In this document: piece by piece, positions 1-13,043 of the stretch | Layout of the letters: every line of letters begins with the position of its first letter | How positions within the stretch are numbered: the stretch's first letter is position 1 | DNA from: Acridotheres tristis | Taxonomy: Eukaryota; Chordata; Aves; Passeriformes; Sturnidae | Direction: 5' to 3' | Length of the DNA: 64,000 bases | Assembly: GCA_037013685.1 (NCBI GenBank) | Contig: CM072884.1 | Location: 106,691,548 to 106,755,547 of the forward strand | The notes under the pieces: generated by a model | The model's input: the letters and a program-made list of their open reading frames with translations, nothing else | Told to the model about the DNA's origin: nothing | Database searches by the model: none | Made by a program: the position numbers and the translations under genes

Positions 1-3000
1 CACATCATGGACACAGCGCACTGGGGCGCGTTTGTCACTCCGAGCCAGGGGAGCTGGTTGTGCTACCTCGGTTTTTGGTAGCTTTGTGCTGGGGAAAGTG
101 TGAAACACAGTGACTCAAAATCTTCATCCTTCTGCTTAAAAAGGCATTCTAAACAAAGAATTGCTTATTCACGGCAATAACGTTTGACATCCTTACAGAG
201 AACATTGGACTTCAACTGTTTCAACTTTAACTTCATAGCCTTTCTTTATTTTTATTTTTTTAATTTTTTTTAAAGCATGACCAAAACACATATTGCTTGT
301 CCATACTTAGGGCAGTATCTTGGTGTTATTGGCCGCCTCATACTCCCTCTATATTTAACATACCCCCTCCCTTATTTTTAAATAATTTTGGTGGCAGCAG
401 ATATGTCTGATGACTGAAAAGGATAGGAAGCCGGAATAATCTGTTGTGTTTTTTGTTGGCAAGTAGAGCCTTCACAGTAGTCTCAAGGAGGTAGGTGGCT
501 AAGTTTATATACTTACCACAGTTTCAGGATTCATCCTTTCCAGTCCTCAGTTCTCAGCGGATCTGTAAGAAACCCCTCTTCGTCCTGTGATGAGTGAGCA
601 ACTGCAGGAGCTCAGGCGTATTCATGGCATCTTTTAAAATTGCATCTTTTTTTTTTAAAGTGATCGTTGTATCTGCTGTAGCCCGAATAAACGGAGGACT
701 TAGATCAGCATGCCCGTTGAGCTAGCACATTTCACCAACGCTAATCTCATTTAAAAAGAGAGAACTGTACACCGAGCCAAGCAGCTGGCTGAGGGCATTT
801 GTGCCGTAGGCTGTCACGATGCCAGGCCAGGTTGACAGCTGGGACCTCGCAGGGTAAATAAATAACACAACTGAGCCCTGCTTTGGGCTCCAGCAGCGTG
901 ATTGTGCTGGTGGGATGCTCTGCTGCAAATTCTTTTCCTCTGAACTGTGGGTCAGGCTCTCGTGTGTCCTGATCTTCTCCAAGGGCATGGCCCATTCTTC
1001 CTGTTACTTAACATTTGACAGCTGCCAGAGTCTCTGTTTGTCCTCTTCCTTGAGCCTGGAAAAGGAGGAGATCAATGGATGGAGGCAGAGTCCTGCAGCC
1101 ATGATCAAAGGAGAATGAACAATCGTGCTTGCTGTTGCATCTGGTTTCTCGAGGCACCAGCCTAGGGACACCTAGGCAGGTCTCAGTGGGAGAAGACAGC
1201 AAAGGATTTGGTAAAGGGCCAGAGCATTTGACAGCAGATTCTAAGTCTTTATCAGTTCTTCTGTGCTAAAAGGAAGAACAAAAACTAATTCACATTTTTG
1301 TCCCCTTTCTGGGTTCTGAATCAATTTAGGATAAATTGGAGCAGGGTGCAGCAGTTTCCATGAGGAGAGCAAAAACATGGTGTGCTCTGGCTGTATGCTC
1401 ATTTTCTTTTTTTTCAGGCAAGTTTGAGAGCTGAGAGGTGCATGGACTTTCCTCAAGTCCCCTCCCTCCATTATTTTCTGGGGTGATTATTGCACTCTTA
1501 GAAGCTGCTGGCTCCAGAGTCAGTGTAACTCGAGTCCTTGTGAATTTTCAGAGCTGAAAATATGGGAAGGATTCTATTGGAGGAGCTATTTTAAAAATTT
1601 ATTTCTTGGACCGATCTAAATATCAGTGGGAAGCCATGCCAGTGCCACAAATGACTGGTTTGTAAATTTTTATTCTGACGGCTTTCCCACATTTTTTGGA
1701 GAGGTTGTAAGCTGATTTCAAAAGGAGAAGGCTCTGCGTTGCTTAGCTGCAGTTTGTATGTTTTTTTTTCTAGCTGTGAGAATGGAGTTGCAGTACAACA
1801 CAGGGCAGAAACTCATCCTGTGGCAGGGTGGTGTGTGGTGGCAGCCCTTTGCCTCTTGGGTCGGGTGGTTACAGATGTGAGGGAGTGAGGAGAAGATGTT
1901 TCTTTGCATCCAGTGAGCTGTTCTGAACCATCATGAGGGACTTCTGTGTGTTTCACGTTGTTTATAAAATAAGAAAATCTGTGTACGCAGCATGTTCCCC
2001 CAACAAGTGATTTTTTGTCAGCGTTAAATATGAATTGCATTTGTATCTGTGGGACAGATGTGTATAGGTGAAGGCTTTTAGCACAAGCATTAAATGAGGC
2101 TGCATGGATTTCATGGGAGCTGTAAGACCATAATGGGGAGACACAGTTCATTCAAATTTCATACTGCATAGCTTATTCCTTTCCAAACAGGTTTTGTTTA
2201 ATGTAACTTGTTATTTTGATAGCTTCCTCTCCTCCCCCTCAACATACTTCCCAACTTCTTTCCGTAAATGTATCAACATGGTAAAAAAATTCCATAAACA
2301 GAGATAACAAGCTTTTTGTGTGCTCATATGTATTGTTATTCATAGAACACATTAAATGCCTAAGGTTACCGCTTTTGGTCCTTAAGGGATGTAGTAATAA
2401 AAATTCAACATCCATTTTTTTCCTAATCAGAATTCTGTGCTGAATGCATCTGGCTTGGAACTAGTAGATTAAAAAAGGTGATAAAAGCTCTGCTTGGCTG
2501 TTAGCTATTTTTATTTTTTCCTTTTGGGTATCATAAATTGCTTGCATAGAAATCCGAGATACAGCCTGTCTTGTTTTTAAGAGAAGATGAATTTTGGATT
2601 AGAATTCTAAGTGAATTTTTTATAGGAGAGAGAAACCTTGAAGCACCCCTCAGTCAGTACCTTGTATTTCTCTAGTACTTAAATAACCTTTGGTCTTAAA
2701 ACGTGTATAATTAATATTTCACTGTAGCCTTCTAAATATATTTTGTTTACAAATTAACTGCCTGACTGTGTTTTGGGAGGGAGCTTTAAGGGTGCATGCA
2801 TTTATCCTTAAAGTTAAAATGGGTTTTGTCTTCCATGCAAAGCTTGCTGGTGCCCCAAATAGGCACCGTAGCAAAGTGATTACTTTCTGATCCTGGGCCC
2901 TGTGAGACACTCAAATGAGTGCTTTGTGTGTGCTGTCCTGCTGGAATTGGGGTTTCTTGCTGTCAGTTAACGTAATAAAAGTGTGTAAGTAGAGTTTCCA

Positions 3001-4324
3001 TTTAGATAATGTTCCAAGGTGGGTCACTGATCTGAAGAGCACCTTTCGAAATTTTTGGGGACTACATTAGGTTCTTAGAACTTGGCATGTCTTTGGCTGT
3101 GTGACAAAATCAGAACTGAGGTAGCTACTCATAGTTAGTGGTAATTTGGTTTTCTGAGTTTTTATTGCTTTGAAAATAGACCTGTCCATCCAGGTGTGAC
3201 CCCTTGGAAGTCAGCAGGTGGCAGGAGAGTGGTGGGGCAGGTAAGTGTTGCTTGGCTGTGAGGCCACAGCAGGGCTGTCATTTTAAAAAGGGTTGAAATT
3301 GCATGTTTTCATATGGTTCCTCTTCTTTAGCCAGTTCCTCTGGCAATGTGGTGTCACTGGTGTGGAGGTCAGGGGCTCTGGAGATGGCCCCATGAAGGGT
3401 GGTGGGCTCGGTGCCCCTCTGGCATGGGAGGGAGGTGTGGGAAGTCTTGATGGGTGCTTTGAAGTGCCTCCCCCCATTTCCATCTTCTCAGAATTCCCCC
3501 GAAAGGAGGTCACCTGTGGATGCTGGGAGTGGCTCTGCTGTTGGGACAGGCAGCTCCTGCTGTGGCAGGGGGTGGAGGGGGCATTCCCCCACCATTCCGG
3601 GGGCTCACAAAGTTGTTTTCCAGGAAATGACCAAGACAAAGAGTGAGTGTGGCAGCCTGCTGGGGAATGCAGATTTATGGCTCGACTCCTGACCCATCCT
3701 CAAATGCAGCCATCTGAGCTGTGCATTATCATGTGGGATTAAAGCTGTGCGTCCCTTTGAGTTCCTAGTGGCATTAGTCATCTCCACTCTAAGTGTCCAG
3801 CTGGGTTGCTGAAATAACTGGTTTTCTCCCCAAATATTTTTTTCCAGTGCTTCTGCATTGGTTCCTGCATGTTTCTGGTCTTTTTAATACCTCTTACCAT
3901 GCCTGTATTTCTTTTCTTTTAATTCTTTTAAAATACAAGTTAGCAGATGGGTTTAAAGGAAATATTTTGGGAAATTTTTAGCTTTCCCATGTGGCTTAGA
4001 TTGCTCAATCTCTTGGAGGTTCCATTTGATTGCAAAGTCAACATTGCTATACTTTTAGAAAGAAGTGTTATTACTCATATGTAGTTATATGAAATAATAA
4101 TAATAGAAAAAGCTCTCAAAAATGCACAGTAACCTCCCATCATGACAGATTTGATGTGCTCCATTGTTCAGGCACAAACCTCATGCAGTTCCCTCCTTAA
4201 GTCAGTTGTTGTCAGTTCTGTTCTTGTAATGATATACGTGAAAGATTAAAGATAATGGTGTTTTATGGTAACATAGCCCAAGGTGAATTCTGTTGGCTAA
4301 ATAAATAACTGGGTTTTAAGGAAG
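1..4324. other. Unique non-coding DNA, no gene recognised
   Basis: I see no recognisable coding exon, RNA gene or mobile element here. The stretch is AT-leaning with short T-rich runs (for example 241-280 and 648-658). Short overlapping frames on both strands around 3283-3692 lie in a G-rich patch and match no family I know. It could be intron or intergenic DNA; an untranslated region cannot be excluded. Confidence 0.6.
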
Positions 4325-4341
4325 AAAAAAAAAAAAAAAAA
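4325..4341. repeat. A17 homopolymer
   Basis: Seventeen consecutive A residues. No retroposed body with a recognisable 3' end was seen upstream, so it is not assigned to a retroposon tail. Length polymorphism is expected. Confidence 0.9.
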
Positions 4342-7017
4342 GGCTAGATGGTGTTTGAAACCATAACTCCAGAGTCAGCTTTCTAAGTTCTTTCTTGGGA
4401 TGTGTACCCAGCTTGGCTTAGTTTAGTGGGGTTTTGACTGGGATTTCACATGTGTGGTTTTGGTACAAATTAGCATTTTACACCTCATTTAATGGAATAA
4501 TTGACTTTGCTGTTGGCTAAATGCTCCTTGTTTTCTGTTTGTGGAGCTGTGCTTGCACTTCAGCAAGTGCAACCCTTTGACCTTGGAGTTTGTATCAGGA
4601 CAGTTCTGTAGTTTGAGGGTGGTTTTCACATTAATGAATGAGTTTGACCTGGTGAAGAGGGACAGGGGGTGACTTGGAAGTTGTTTCAGTTCTGTTTGGG
4701 AAGGCATGGGATGCATTCATCACCAAGCAGTGGCAGGAGCCCTTGTTTGTCACAGGGAAAGGGGTGAGGCTGTGGGGGAGTGTCACTGTGTTTTAGTAAA
4801 CATTTGGTTGTTCAGCATTCCCTTAGGCTCTGAGCAACCTGTTGTGTGGCCTAAACAGGGTAAATACAAATTCTAGGGAAAGGTGCTGGGGAGTGTTGTT
4901 AGCACTTTTCCATGAAAACAGCAATAGAGTCCTTGGATACCGGTTCATTCCAGCCTTGCTTGTCAAGGAAATGGAGGCAATTATCATAGGTAAACCAAGG
5001 GAATTTAAAATGGATCCAATAATCTGATTTTATCTCTGATTCTGTGACTATTTATCAATTCCCCGTGCTGTCAGGGAGGGAAATTAGGTTACCTGGTACC
5101 GTTAGTTGTTTCCATCTCTGGATTTTGATCATAATTTCTCCTCTTGTTGCAACTGTCCTACAAATTTACGTGCCAGTGAGTTAATAGATGAATATCTAGA
5201 AAGGCTTTTTGTGCATGTGAGCTTGCAGAAATATCTCCTTCAATCTTTCACATGCTGTTTAAGCCCAGTGACGCTTGTTACAGAGACTCTGGCTTTGCTA
5301 TAGTGCTGAGTCCCTTCTGCAGCCACCAAATTTGCACTTTGCAGCCCTGTTGATCTCAGTGCCTTGCAAACCTCAGTGACTGAATCTTTAGGATAAAATG
5401 CAGGACTCCAGAAGTGACTGTGGGCAGCAGATGACAGATATTGTACTGCCATTTTTATTTGCATAATGTTACTTCTTTAAGCTCATTTCTATTAATTAGC
5501 ATTTAATAATCTCTCAGAGAAGAGATCCTTCACATGGACAGAGCAGGCTTCTTTCCATATCTGCTCTCTCTCACGGTGGTGGGCAGATGGTTGAAATGTT
5601 CTATCTCTATTACAGTTCTGGGTTATTTGAATTTCCCTTGCTCTGAAGGGACTCTGAAGCATGGCACACTTGTGTCGTACTGGATTATCATTACTTCATT
5701 GCTGAGCTGGTTCTTTTAGCTCTGGGAAGAGGACACAGGATTTTTAGGAGCTGTAATAAAAGAGTGGAAGTTAATGTTGTTAATGTTAATTTTACTGTAA
5801 TTTCCGCATAGTGTTTTGCAAGATGTTTTCCAGATGTGCTTTTTTCATCTCTGTGTTTCTGAGGACAATATTAAAATCTTTAAAAGAAGCAAGCAGCCCT
5901 CCTTCCCTCTCTGTTTCTTGCTTTTCCCATCTCCCTGAATGGCTGTGCTGAGTTTAGTTGGTGGCTGGTCACTGTGTGATGCTGGCAGTGATCCTCTCCC
6001 AAAAGCCAGGCAGGATTCACCACATTCACCAACAGCCTGGGCTGAGCAGAAGGTTGAAATTTTGTCTTGCCATCATTTATTATTGGGAGATATTTGCTGA
6101 GAGCTTTGAGGAAAGGTTGGGTTTAGTTTGGGCTGAATGTGGATTTGGATGGATCAAACTGAAATGTTATTTTTTTGTTTTATATTCACAAAGGGTCTTT
6201 TTTAAGAGTTTAATTGCTAGGAGAATGTGATGGGGTGAATAACGACGTGATGGACTTAATCTGCAGAAGCCTCTGGTTCGTGTGAGCAGACCTAAGGAAA
6301 AGGTTGGCATGCTTAAAAGGTGCTGCAGTGAAGTCAGAGAGGAGAAGAGAGAGTGAAACCCTGTAAATATCATAGGAAGAGGAGCACTTGCATTTCCTTA
6401 AAACTGGGAAGAGAAGGAAGCCCCTGGTATCTGACCCACATAACCACTCAGTGCCTTAATGCCTCTGAGCAGAAATGATCAGCTCAGACCTGCTGCTGCC
6501 ACAGGACTGAAGCTGCCAGTGCAGCTGACAAATTCTTCAGGATCCTGTTCCTGACCGTGTTACAGGCACTGCTTCAGAGAATGCAATGCACAGGAACAGC
6601 AAATTGCACTGAATGCCACCAGCAAAGCATGTCTGCAACTCAGCACACGAGAAACTCTTACTGAAAGGACCTGAGTACATCTCCTGCAACTGAGGATTCA
6701 GCTGGGCCATGCTGACTTAGTCATTTGATAAGTTTTAAAAACATCATTTGGATGGAGTTTCTTATGGGTTAGCCTCCATCTGGGAGCAGCTTTGGAGTGT
6801 TTGGAGAACTCCTTTTAGCATTTTTTGGCAAAAGAATATGAATAATTGCTCATTTTGTATGTTTCTGAAAGTAAATGGGAGCTATATCAAAACCTGACAT
6901 TTTAATGGAGGTAGTCTTCTCAGCAATAAAAACATAGTGATTTGGGAAATCCTAAAAAAACATGAAGTTTTCAAAGAAATTAGAATTTCCTAAATATGCC
7001 AGGTAGCACTGAAATTC
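4342..7017. other. Unique non-coding DNA, no gene recognised
   Basis: No exon, RNA gene or repeat family is recognisable. Open frames here are at most 90 codons, overlap on both strands and show no known domain. Composition is similar to the preceding stretch. Confidence 0.55.
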
Positions 7018-7404
7018 TTTTTTTTTTTTTTTGTGTCTAGGCTTGAAACTGAGGCCAGTTTATGGCATCACAGGTTGTATCATGGCATGTGTTGCATCCG
7101 TCCAGTTGGGCAGTACCAAGGCTTCAGAGTTGTGTCTGGGTCTGTGGCAGAGATGGGGACCTGGGGTCTGCAGGCCTATGCAGCCTGCAGGGATGTACAC
7201 TTGGACTGGGATTTTTGTCCATACTTGAAGATAATACAAAGGTGCATGGCAGTGTGCAGCTTGCTTGGACTGTGCAGATACTCTGCTGTGACCTCTACCA
7301 AAGAAAAGGTGGAGGACATTGTAAACAGATTATGTCCAAGTCAATTCCAAAAGCTATTTGAGATGGAGGATTGCTGCAGATTTCCTGCAATGGAGAAACC
7401 ATGA
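7018..7404 (+). other. Exon-like patch behind a strong 3' splice-site-like signal
   Basis: A T15 run (7018-7032) is followed by GTGTCTAG, giving a textbook polypyrimidine tract plus AG ending at 7040. Downstream, all three plus-strand frames stay open for long stretches (7031-7228, 7033-7404 and 7062-7361). Donor-like AAG|GTGCAT and AAG|GTGGAG words occur near 7242 and 7309. The longest frame (123 codons) is rich in Cys, Trp and His and matches no family I recognise. It could be a non-coding RNA exon, an old pseudogene or chance. A coding role is not supported. Confidence 0.2.
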
Positions 7405-9400
7405 TTTTTGTTGTCTTCCCTAATAGTCTCCTGCCCAAAGCATTTTTATTACAACTTGCTGTGGCCATCACTGCATCAAAAGACAGTCAACACACCAGAA
7501 ATGTGTCACACAAGTTGTGCTTTTCATTCTTGGGAGGACAGGTTAAGATAGAAGAGAAGACACTTTCCAGGTATGCATTAACAGATAGAAACTCAATCCT
7601 CCTGTTTCACTTCAATAGTACTTAACATCTAACTGGCTCTAATTAGGCTTGGAATGGGAACATAATTAAGTGCATGTCTGTTTTCCTTTGAAAACAAAGA
7701 AAGGAAACAAATACAGATGAGTTATCCTCAGTACCTTGATGCTCTCCCTGATGGCTGCATCTTATGGCTGGGTTCATTTTCACTGGTGCAGCTGCCCTGT
7801 GCTGGATGTAGCATTTATTGCTCTGTGGAGTGCACTGATTGCAGGCAGAGCATGATTCAGTTTACCTGCAAAATAATGTCTTAGAGGAAACCAGCAGCTG
7901 ATATTATTGCATGTTTTTGAGATTTTTTTTTTTAAATTTTCCTCTGTTTTCAGGTCACTGATGCTGTGCTAGAGCTCCTTTATTTGTACAGCTGAATCTT
8001 TGAGTCAGTTAAAGCTGATCCACTGTGCAGTTGCTTGTAAATGTTGAGTGTTACCTGGAACTGAGTTCTTCTTCTCAATATACTTGCTAAGGAAAATTGC
8101 TAAGTTAAATTGTGTGGGTCAAATAATCTAGAGGCTTAAATTGATTTCTCTTGTCCCAGAATAACCTGTAGGCCATCTGTGCATCACCTGCAGTCTTCAG
8201 GGTTTTGGTTTTATTCTATGCAAGTGTGATCTAAAACCCCCTGAAGAAAGAACCAGGACCTCAAGATGTTGGAGAGCTGACTTTCAGGAATGTTTCCCTG
8301 TTATTTCCTGGAACATACAAGCCAATCCTCAGTATATTCCTTCTCACAAAACAGGAGCTGATGCAAACGGACCGAATCAGGATTTTCCAACAGAAGATCA
8401 CACCATTTAAAAAGAAAAAAAATGTAATTAATGGAGACGACCTTACAGGTTTATTTCTGTCATGGCAGGTAGGACTGGGACATATAACAGCATTTCAGGG
8501 AGGCAGCATGACCTTGCTGCATTTATTGAATATGTGCAGGATGTCTGTGCAACTTTCAGAGCACTTGTGCAAAACTCTCACTGGCAGGATGGGGCAGCTG
8601 CTGGTTTTGTCCATGGCCTTGTGGATAAATAGTTTCTTATGGAAAAAAACACTTGTTTTTAAACCTTTTCCTATTGGTCTCCAACCTCCAGGTGATGTTT
8701 TTTCACTGGGCATCCTCCCAGCATGGAAAGGGCAGCTCAGTGCCCTCTGTGCCCTGCTCAGCACTGGCTTCACCCACTCTCAGCTGTGCTTATTGGCATT
8801 CTCACCAGAGGGACGTGCAAGACAGGGCCACTGGTCCTTGTCCCCATCCAGGGTGGTGCTTGCCACAGCCAGGGGACAGCCAGCAGCCTCCTGGCCAGCA
8901 GGAGAGCACTGCCAGGCAGGTGTGGGGTGGGGTCTCCCTCTGTGCTCACCAGCCAGTGAAATTACAAACTGCAGGACATGTGCTGGACCAGCCAGTGTGG
9001 TAATAAACAGCATTTCATCCAGCACTTGTGTAATTTTCAACTGAAACCAGCAACAAAAATAAAACCTCCCACTCCCAGGACTTTTGTGTTTTGTAAGCAA
9101 TAGCTAGTTGCTTTGTGACAAGATGGTTGTACTCAAAATAGGTATATCTGTGGTAGAGAGAATTTTCATCTCATGGAATTGATCAGAATGATATGGAAAA
9201 GTTGCCTCAGTTTCTGTGAGCTGGTATGATATGCATGTAATACTCTTTAACACAAAACAAACCTGGTTCCTGTTGTTCAGAAACCCGAGCATGCTGCACC
9301 ATAGCTATTTTTTAACAGAAGTATCAGATTTAATGTGTTCCCTTCCCTCCTGCTCACTGACCTCAGATTGCTGGAGGACCAGACAGGATTAATCCCTGTG
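7405..9400. other. Unique non-coding DNA with one long unassigned frame
   Basis: No recognised element. It contains a plus-strand frame of 227 codons at 8361-9044, listed separately. A TTTTTTTTTT-rich stretch near 7922 precedes a TTTTCAG word at 7948-7954, but no coding continuation is recognisable. Confidence 0.5.
8361..9044 (+). CDS. Unassigned 227-codon open frame, doubtful as a gene
   Basis: The frame begins at an ATG and encodes a basic N-terminus with a run of four Lys, a mixed hydrophobic middle and a Pro/Ala/Gly-rich C-terminal third. No domain, signal peptide or repeated motif is recognisable. Minus-strand frames at 8495-8773 and 8780-9100 overlap it, as expected where local composition lowers stop-codon density. 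No splice context or start context stands out. It is most likely a chance frame; I list it because it is the second longest frame outside tandem repeats. Confidence 0.08.
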   Translation: MQTDRIRIFQQKITPFKKKKNVINGDDLTGLFLSWQVGLGHITAFQGGSMTLLHLLNMCRMSVQLSEHLCKTLTGRMGQLLVLSMALWINSFLWKKTLVFKPFPIGLQPPGDVFSLGILPAWKGQLSALCALLSTGFTHSQLCLLAFSPEGRARQGHWSLSPSRVVLATARGQPAASWPAGEHCQAGVGWGLPLCSPASEITNCRTCAGPASVVINSISSSTCVIFN

Positions 9401-9458
9401 CCATGAAGAATATCCAGTATTAAAGCAAGCCATGAAGAATATCCAGTATTAAAGCAAG
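9401..9458. repeat. Perfect 29-bp tandem duplication
   Basis: A 29-bp unit (9401-9429) is repeated without mismatch at 9430-9458. The unit begins CCATGAAGAATATCC and ends AAAGCAAG. The absence of divergence suggests a recent duplication. No gene is affected that I can see. Confidence 0.95.
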
Positions 9459-12400
9459 GAGCTTGGTTGTTTCCTAGAGCAATGCAATCCTCAAATGATA
9501 AAGAATATAACTGAACCACAACCACTTAGTTGATTTCTTCTCTCCATTTCACTTAATTTCCAGTGTCATACCAGGTGTTAGACCAAAATTAATTCCTATT
9601 TTTTCCAGCATTATTGAATATGAAAAATATTGAAGATTGCAGATCTCTAAATCTGAAGGATATAGAGAATTTTGTGCTAAGTGTTAGCTCTTAGGCAATC
9701 AATCAAATTGTTAATGATGTAAGAGCCACCTCATCAATGAGGAGCAGACAATTACCCAGTTTTCCTTCTAGTACCATTAACCATCTTATCAGTTGTGCCC
9801 CAAGCCCAAGTCTGTGTGGCATAATATTCCCATTTTGAAAACATACTTGCTCTACATCATATGTTGTGCAGTACTAGTAAGCAAAAGAATATGAAATAAA
9901 AAGACATTTTAAGAAGAATCATATCAGCTCTGGTTGATGGGCACATGTGGGTGGACTCAGCTTGCTCTCTATGGAAGGTGTAAAATGTTTTTCAAAATCA
10001 TCTTGCTCTGCTTAAATTCAGTGGGGAACAAACATGACCAAACTGTCTTATGCAGTCAGGCAATGGGTTTTGAAACTCACCTGTGCATAATACTCATGTT
10101 GAGTGAAGCAGACAGTTACTCTGGCTTGGATTCCACAGAATTCCCATGGACATGTGGTTGGGAGGGTTTATTATTCATTTGTGTGCTGGATATCTCAACA
10201 GGATAAACTTTCTTCCCTTTCCTCTGTCAAGTTAAATTCTGCCTCTGGTCTCTAGACTTGCTTTGGTTATCCTGTGATTTTGCAGCACAACACAATTTTA
10301 CAAGAAGATATGTGATCCTCTGGTGTGGTGGTCCCACTGAAGTTTAGGTGGACCCTAAAAGAGGTAAAATTGTGTTTAAAATTTAGCAGGTCCTGTGAAA
10401 AGAAAGCCTAAAATAAAAGAATACAAGAGCAAAAGACTTATGTCTGTGTTGATGAGAGGGTGTAGTACAAGACCCCACGAGTCAGCTGGTGGATGAATAA
10501 ATGCTGAGGATTATGGTTGGCATCAGAGGGCGTGGCAGAGTGGATGTTGTCTGGATTAAATTCAGAAAGAGCAGACCCTGGTTGCACCCTGTATGTTGAT
10601 AAGATGGGTATTTTTTACAGCATTGATAGCTGTATGTTATATTTTCTCTGTTCTTAAGAAGCATTGTGTACTTATGGCAACACTAAACCTTTGGATTTAT
10701 TTACCAGTGGTAGTCCTTAAAAATTAATAGTTGGCCTGTCCATTTGATGAGACAGAGCCACTGATGCAAGTCAGGCAATATGTCTAAGATGTGGCACAGC
10801 TGTGAGTTAGTTATTTTAAGTCCCTAACTGTAATAATTATTATGTTGTAGCATTCGCTTTGACATCTTACTTCCGTTGCAGGAGTACCAAGCTGAAATAA
10901 AAATTAGGGTTACCTGAGGTTGCTTGTAGAGTATGGGAATACTTCTGAGAAGTCTAATAAATACTGCTTGTGAAGACAGATTAAGATGGAGCAGCTGGCT
11001 GTATCTGAGCTATGAAATTGATACCCCATGATGCTTCCTTATTCTGAAGCTGCATAGACAATGCTCTGAAAAAATCTTTCAGGCTGCCCAATATCCTGGG
11101 AGGGGGACTGGAGCTGATGGTGCATGAAAGCAAGCCCCAAAGTGAGTGGGCTTCCACAGCTGGGAATGATCCACACAAACTTTCCTGACTTCACAGATCA
11201 GGCAAAATACTGAGGCAGGAGGAAAAAAATACTCCTGTCATGCAGGGCATAAGTGGGATAGTTTTTCTTCAGGGAAAGAATTTCTACATTTCTGCAGATG
11301 GATATCCATCTTTATTTTGGAAGATCATTTGACTGTGGCACAAGCTGACACAGTTCCCCAAGGAGAGGAGACTTGGTGTACCTGCTTAGGAATGTCCCCA
11401 TCCTCTTTGTGCTGAGTGCCAGCGATCTCTTATCTCCAGGGTATGTTCCAAGTATGGCAAGCAGGATCAGGTTTAAGTGGTGACGTCCAAAAGAAGGTGG
11501 TTGGCTTACTTTTACCCTTCTGCACACATGAAGAGGCAGAGGAAGATTTTGTTAATGTGGAGATCTGGTTAAAGACCACTGTGCAGAATTTTGTCATTTG
11601 TGGATTCTGCCAGGTTTTGTGAGTGCGACTGTCAAGTGATTCTAGGAGCTGGACTGACTTCTTAGCTCAAGAAAGGTTTCTCTCTAGTTTACTCATGCAG
11701 TGGATATTATGACAGCTGTAAAGAGTTATTGGCAGTTTTGTTTGATAAATTGTAATTGGGCAGCTAAAAAGAGCACTCAGTGTGGGGATGCAGCTCTCAG
11801 GACTCTGCTTTAGCACAGGAAGGGAGCACTTGCACCTGCTGGGGCACAGGCTGTGCTGGAAAGGACAGTGAGGGCTGCCCAAGCTGTCATTTAAGGCTAG
11901 AACATGTTATAAGGAAAAGGATATCAGGTAACTTACTGCTTGGAGGAAACTTTTAATTTGGGGATTTCTTTAAGTAGAAGGGAGTTTGTTCATGCTGAGA
12001 GCCTATTTTGTAGCTTGTGCTTTCTCCCACTTTCTCTCTCTTGTGCTTCTCAGTGAGACCCTTCTGGAAGAAATGAATGCTGGCTGCTCGTGGTTTTGTG
12101 TCAGAGTTAAATTAAGGCTTTCCACTAGCCTGGATTAAGGTGTATTTTGGTGTTTGGTGGGTGTAGGCGGTGACAGCTCATGGAAAGATGTTATCATTCA
12201 TCCTAGCATGCATCTTGAATCTGAGTGGGTGAGTGACAGGCTGGTTTTCTTCTGATGGCCCTGTGCAATTCTAGCCAAAATCCCTTGTAATGGCTATTGC
12301 CCAGCTGGTCAGGCTGAGAGCAGAGCAGGATGGCTTAGAGCAGTCACTGGTTTGTTCTTATCCTCTCCTATGGCTTGGTGAACAAGAGGGCAAAGGGCTC

Positions 12401-12882
12401 AGCAGGGTCTCAGCAGAAGGTAATTAATTTCTCTGGCATTCCTGGACCATGCTGCTTTTAGGCAGAGAGAATTTTCAGGTTAGCCACAGCATGATTTCTG
12501 TTTCCCACTTCTCCTTCCCCCTGAGTGGGTATCATGTAGAGACAGAGATTGCTCTGTGGCTTAGTTCATGCTTTGTTTTCTTTTATCACCTTATGTGGTG
12601 CAGTTTAAATTACACTTTTCAAATGGTAAATTGCTTAGGAAAGACTTCTTAATGCCATTTTTCCTGGCAGTTTATTTCATACTTTTCGTGCAAGTTGCAC
12701 CAATCAAGTGTCTAGTGGGGCTGCCTGCTAAGCAGTAACAGATGGCCCATGCTAGTGAGGACAGGAAGGATCACAGGGGTAGGAGCCAGTGTTATCTACA
12801 TTTGTGTTTTGGATTGCATCATGAATGCTTCCCAGGAGGAAGCACAGCTGGCACTGGAATTGCAGAGATCTGATTTTTGGTG
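9459..12882. other. Unique non-coding DNA, no gene recognised
   Basis: I see no exon, RNA gene or recognisable repeat family. Frames are at most 90 codons and carry no known motif. An AT-rich part runs from about 10370 to 10900. Confidence 0.55.
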
Positions 12883-12932
12883 TTCTTCATTCCAAGTCTT
12901 GGCATATTTCTTCATTCCAAGTCTTGGCATAT
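12883..12932. repeat. Perfect 25-bp tandem duplication
   Basis: A 25-bp unit starting TTCTTCATTCCAAG and ending GGCATAT occurs at 12883-12907 and again, identical, at 12908-12932. It is likely a recent slippage or end-joining duplication in otherwise unique DNA. Confidence 0.95.
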
Positions 12933-13021
12933 GTGAAAATCAAGTTCATGTTGGGCTGGATCAATAATACTGAAATATTGAAATGATACCTCTTCTTGGA
13001 TAAAATCACTCTGCTTGCTAG

Positions 13022-13043
13022 TTTTTTTTTTTTTTTTTTTTTT
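13022..13043. repeat. T22 homopolymer
   Basis: Twenty-two consecutive T residues. If read as the A tail of a minus-strand retroposed sequence, no recognisable body is attached. It is probably polymorphic. Confidence 0.9.
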
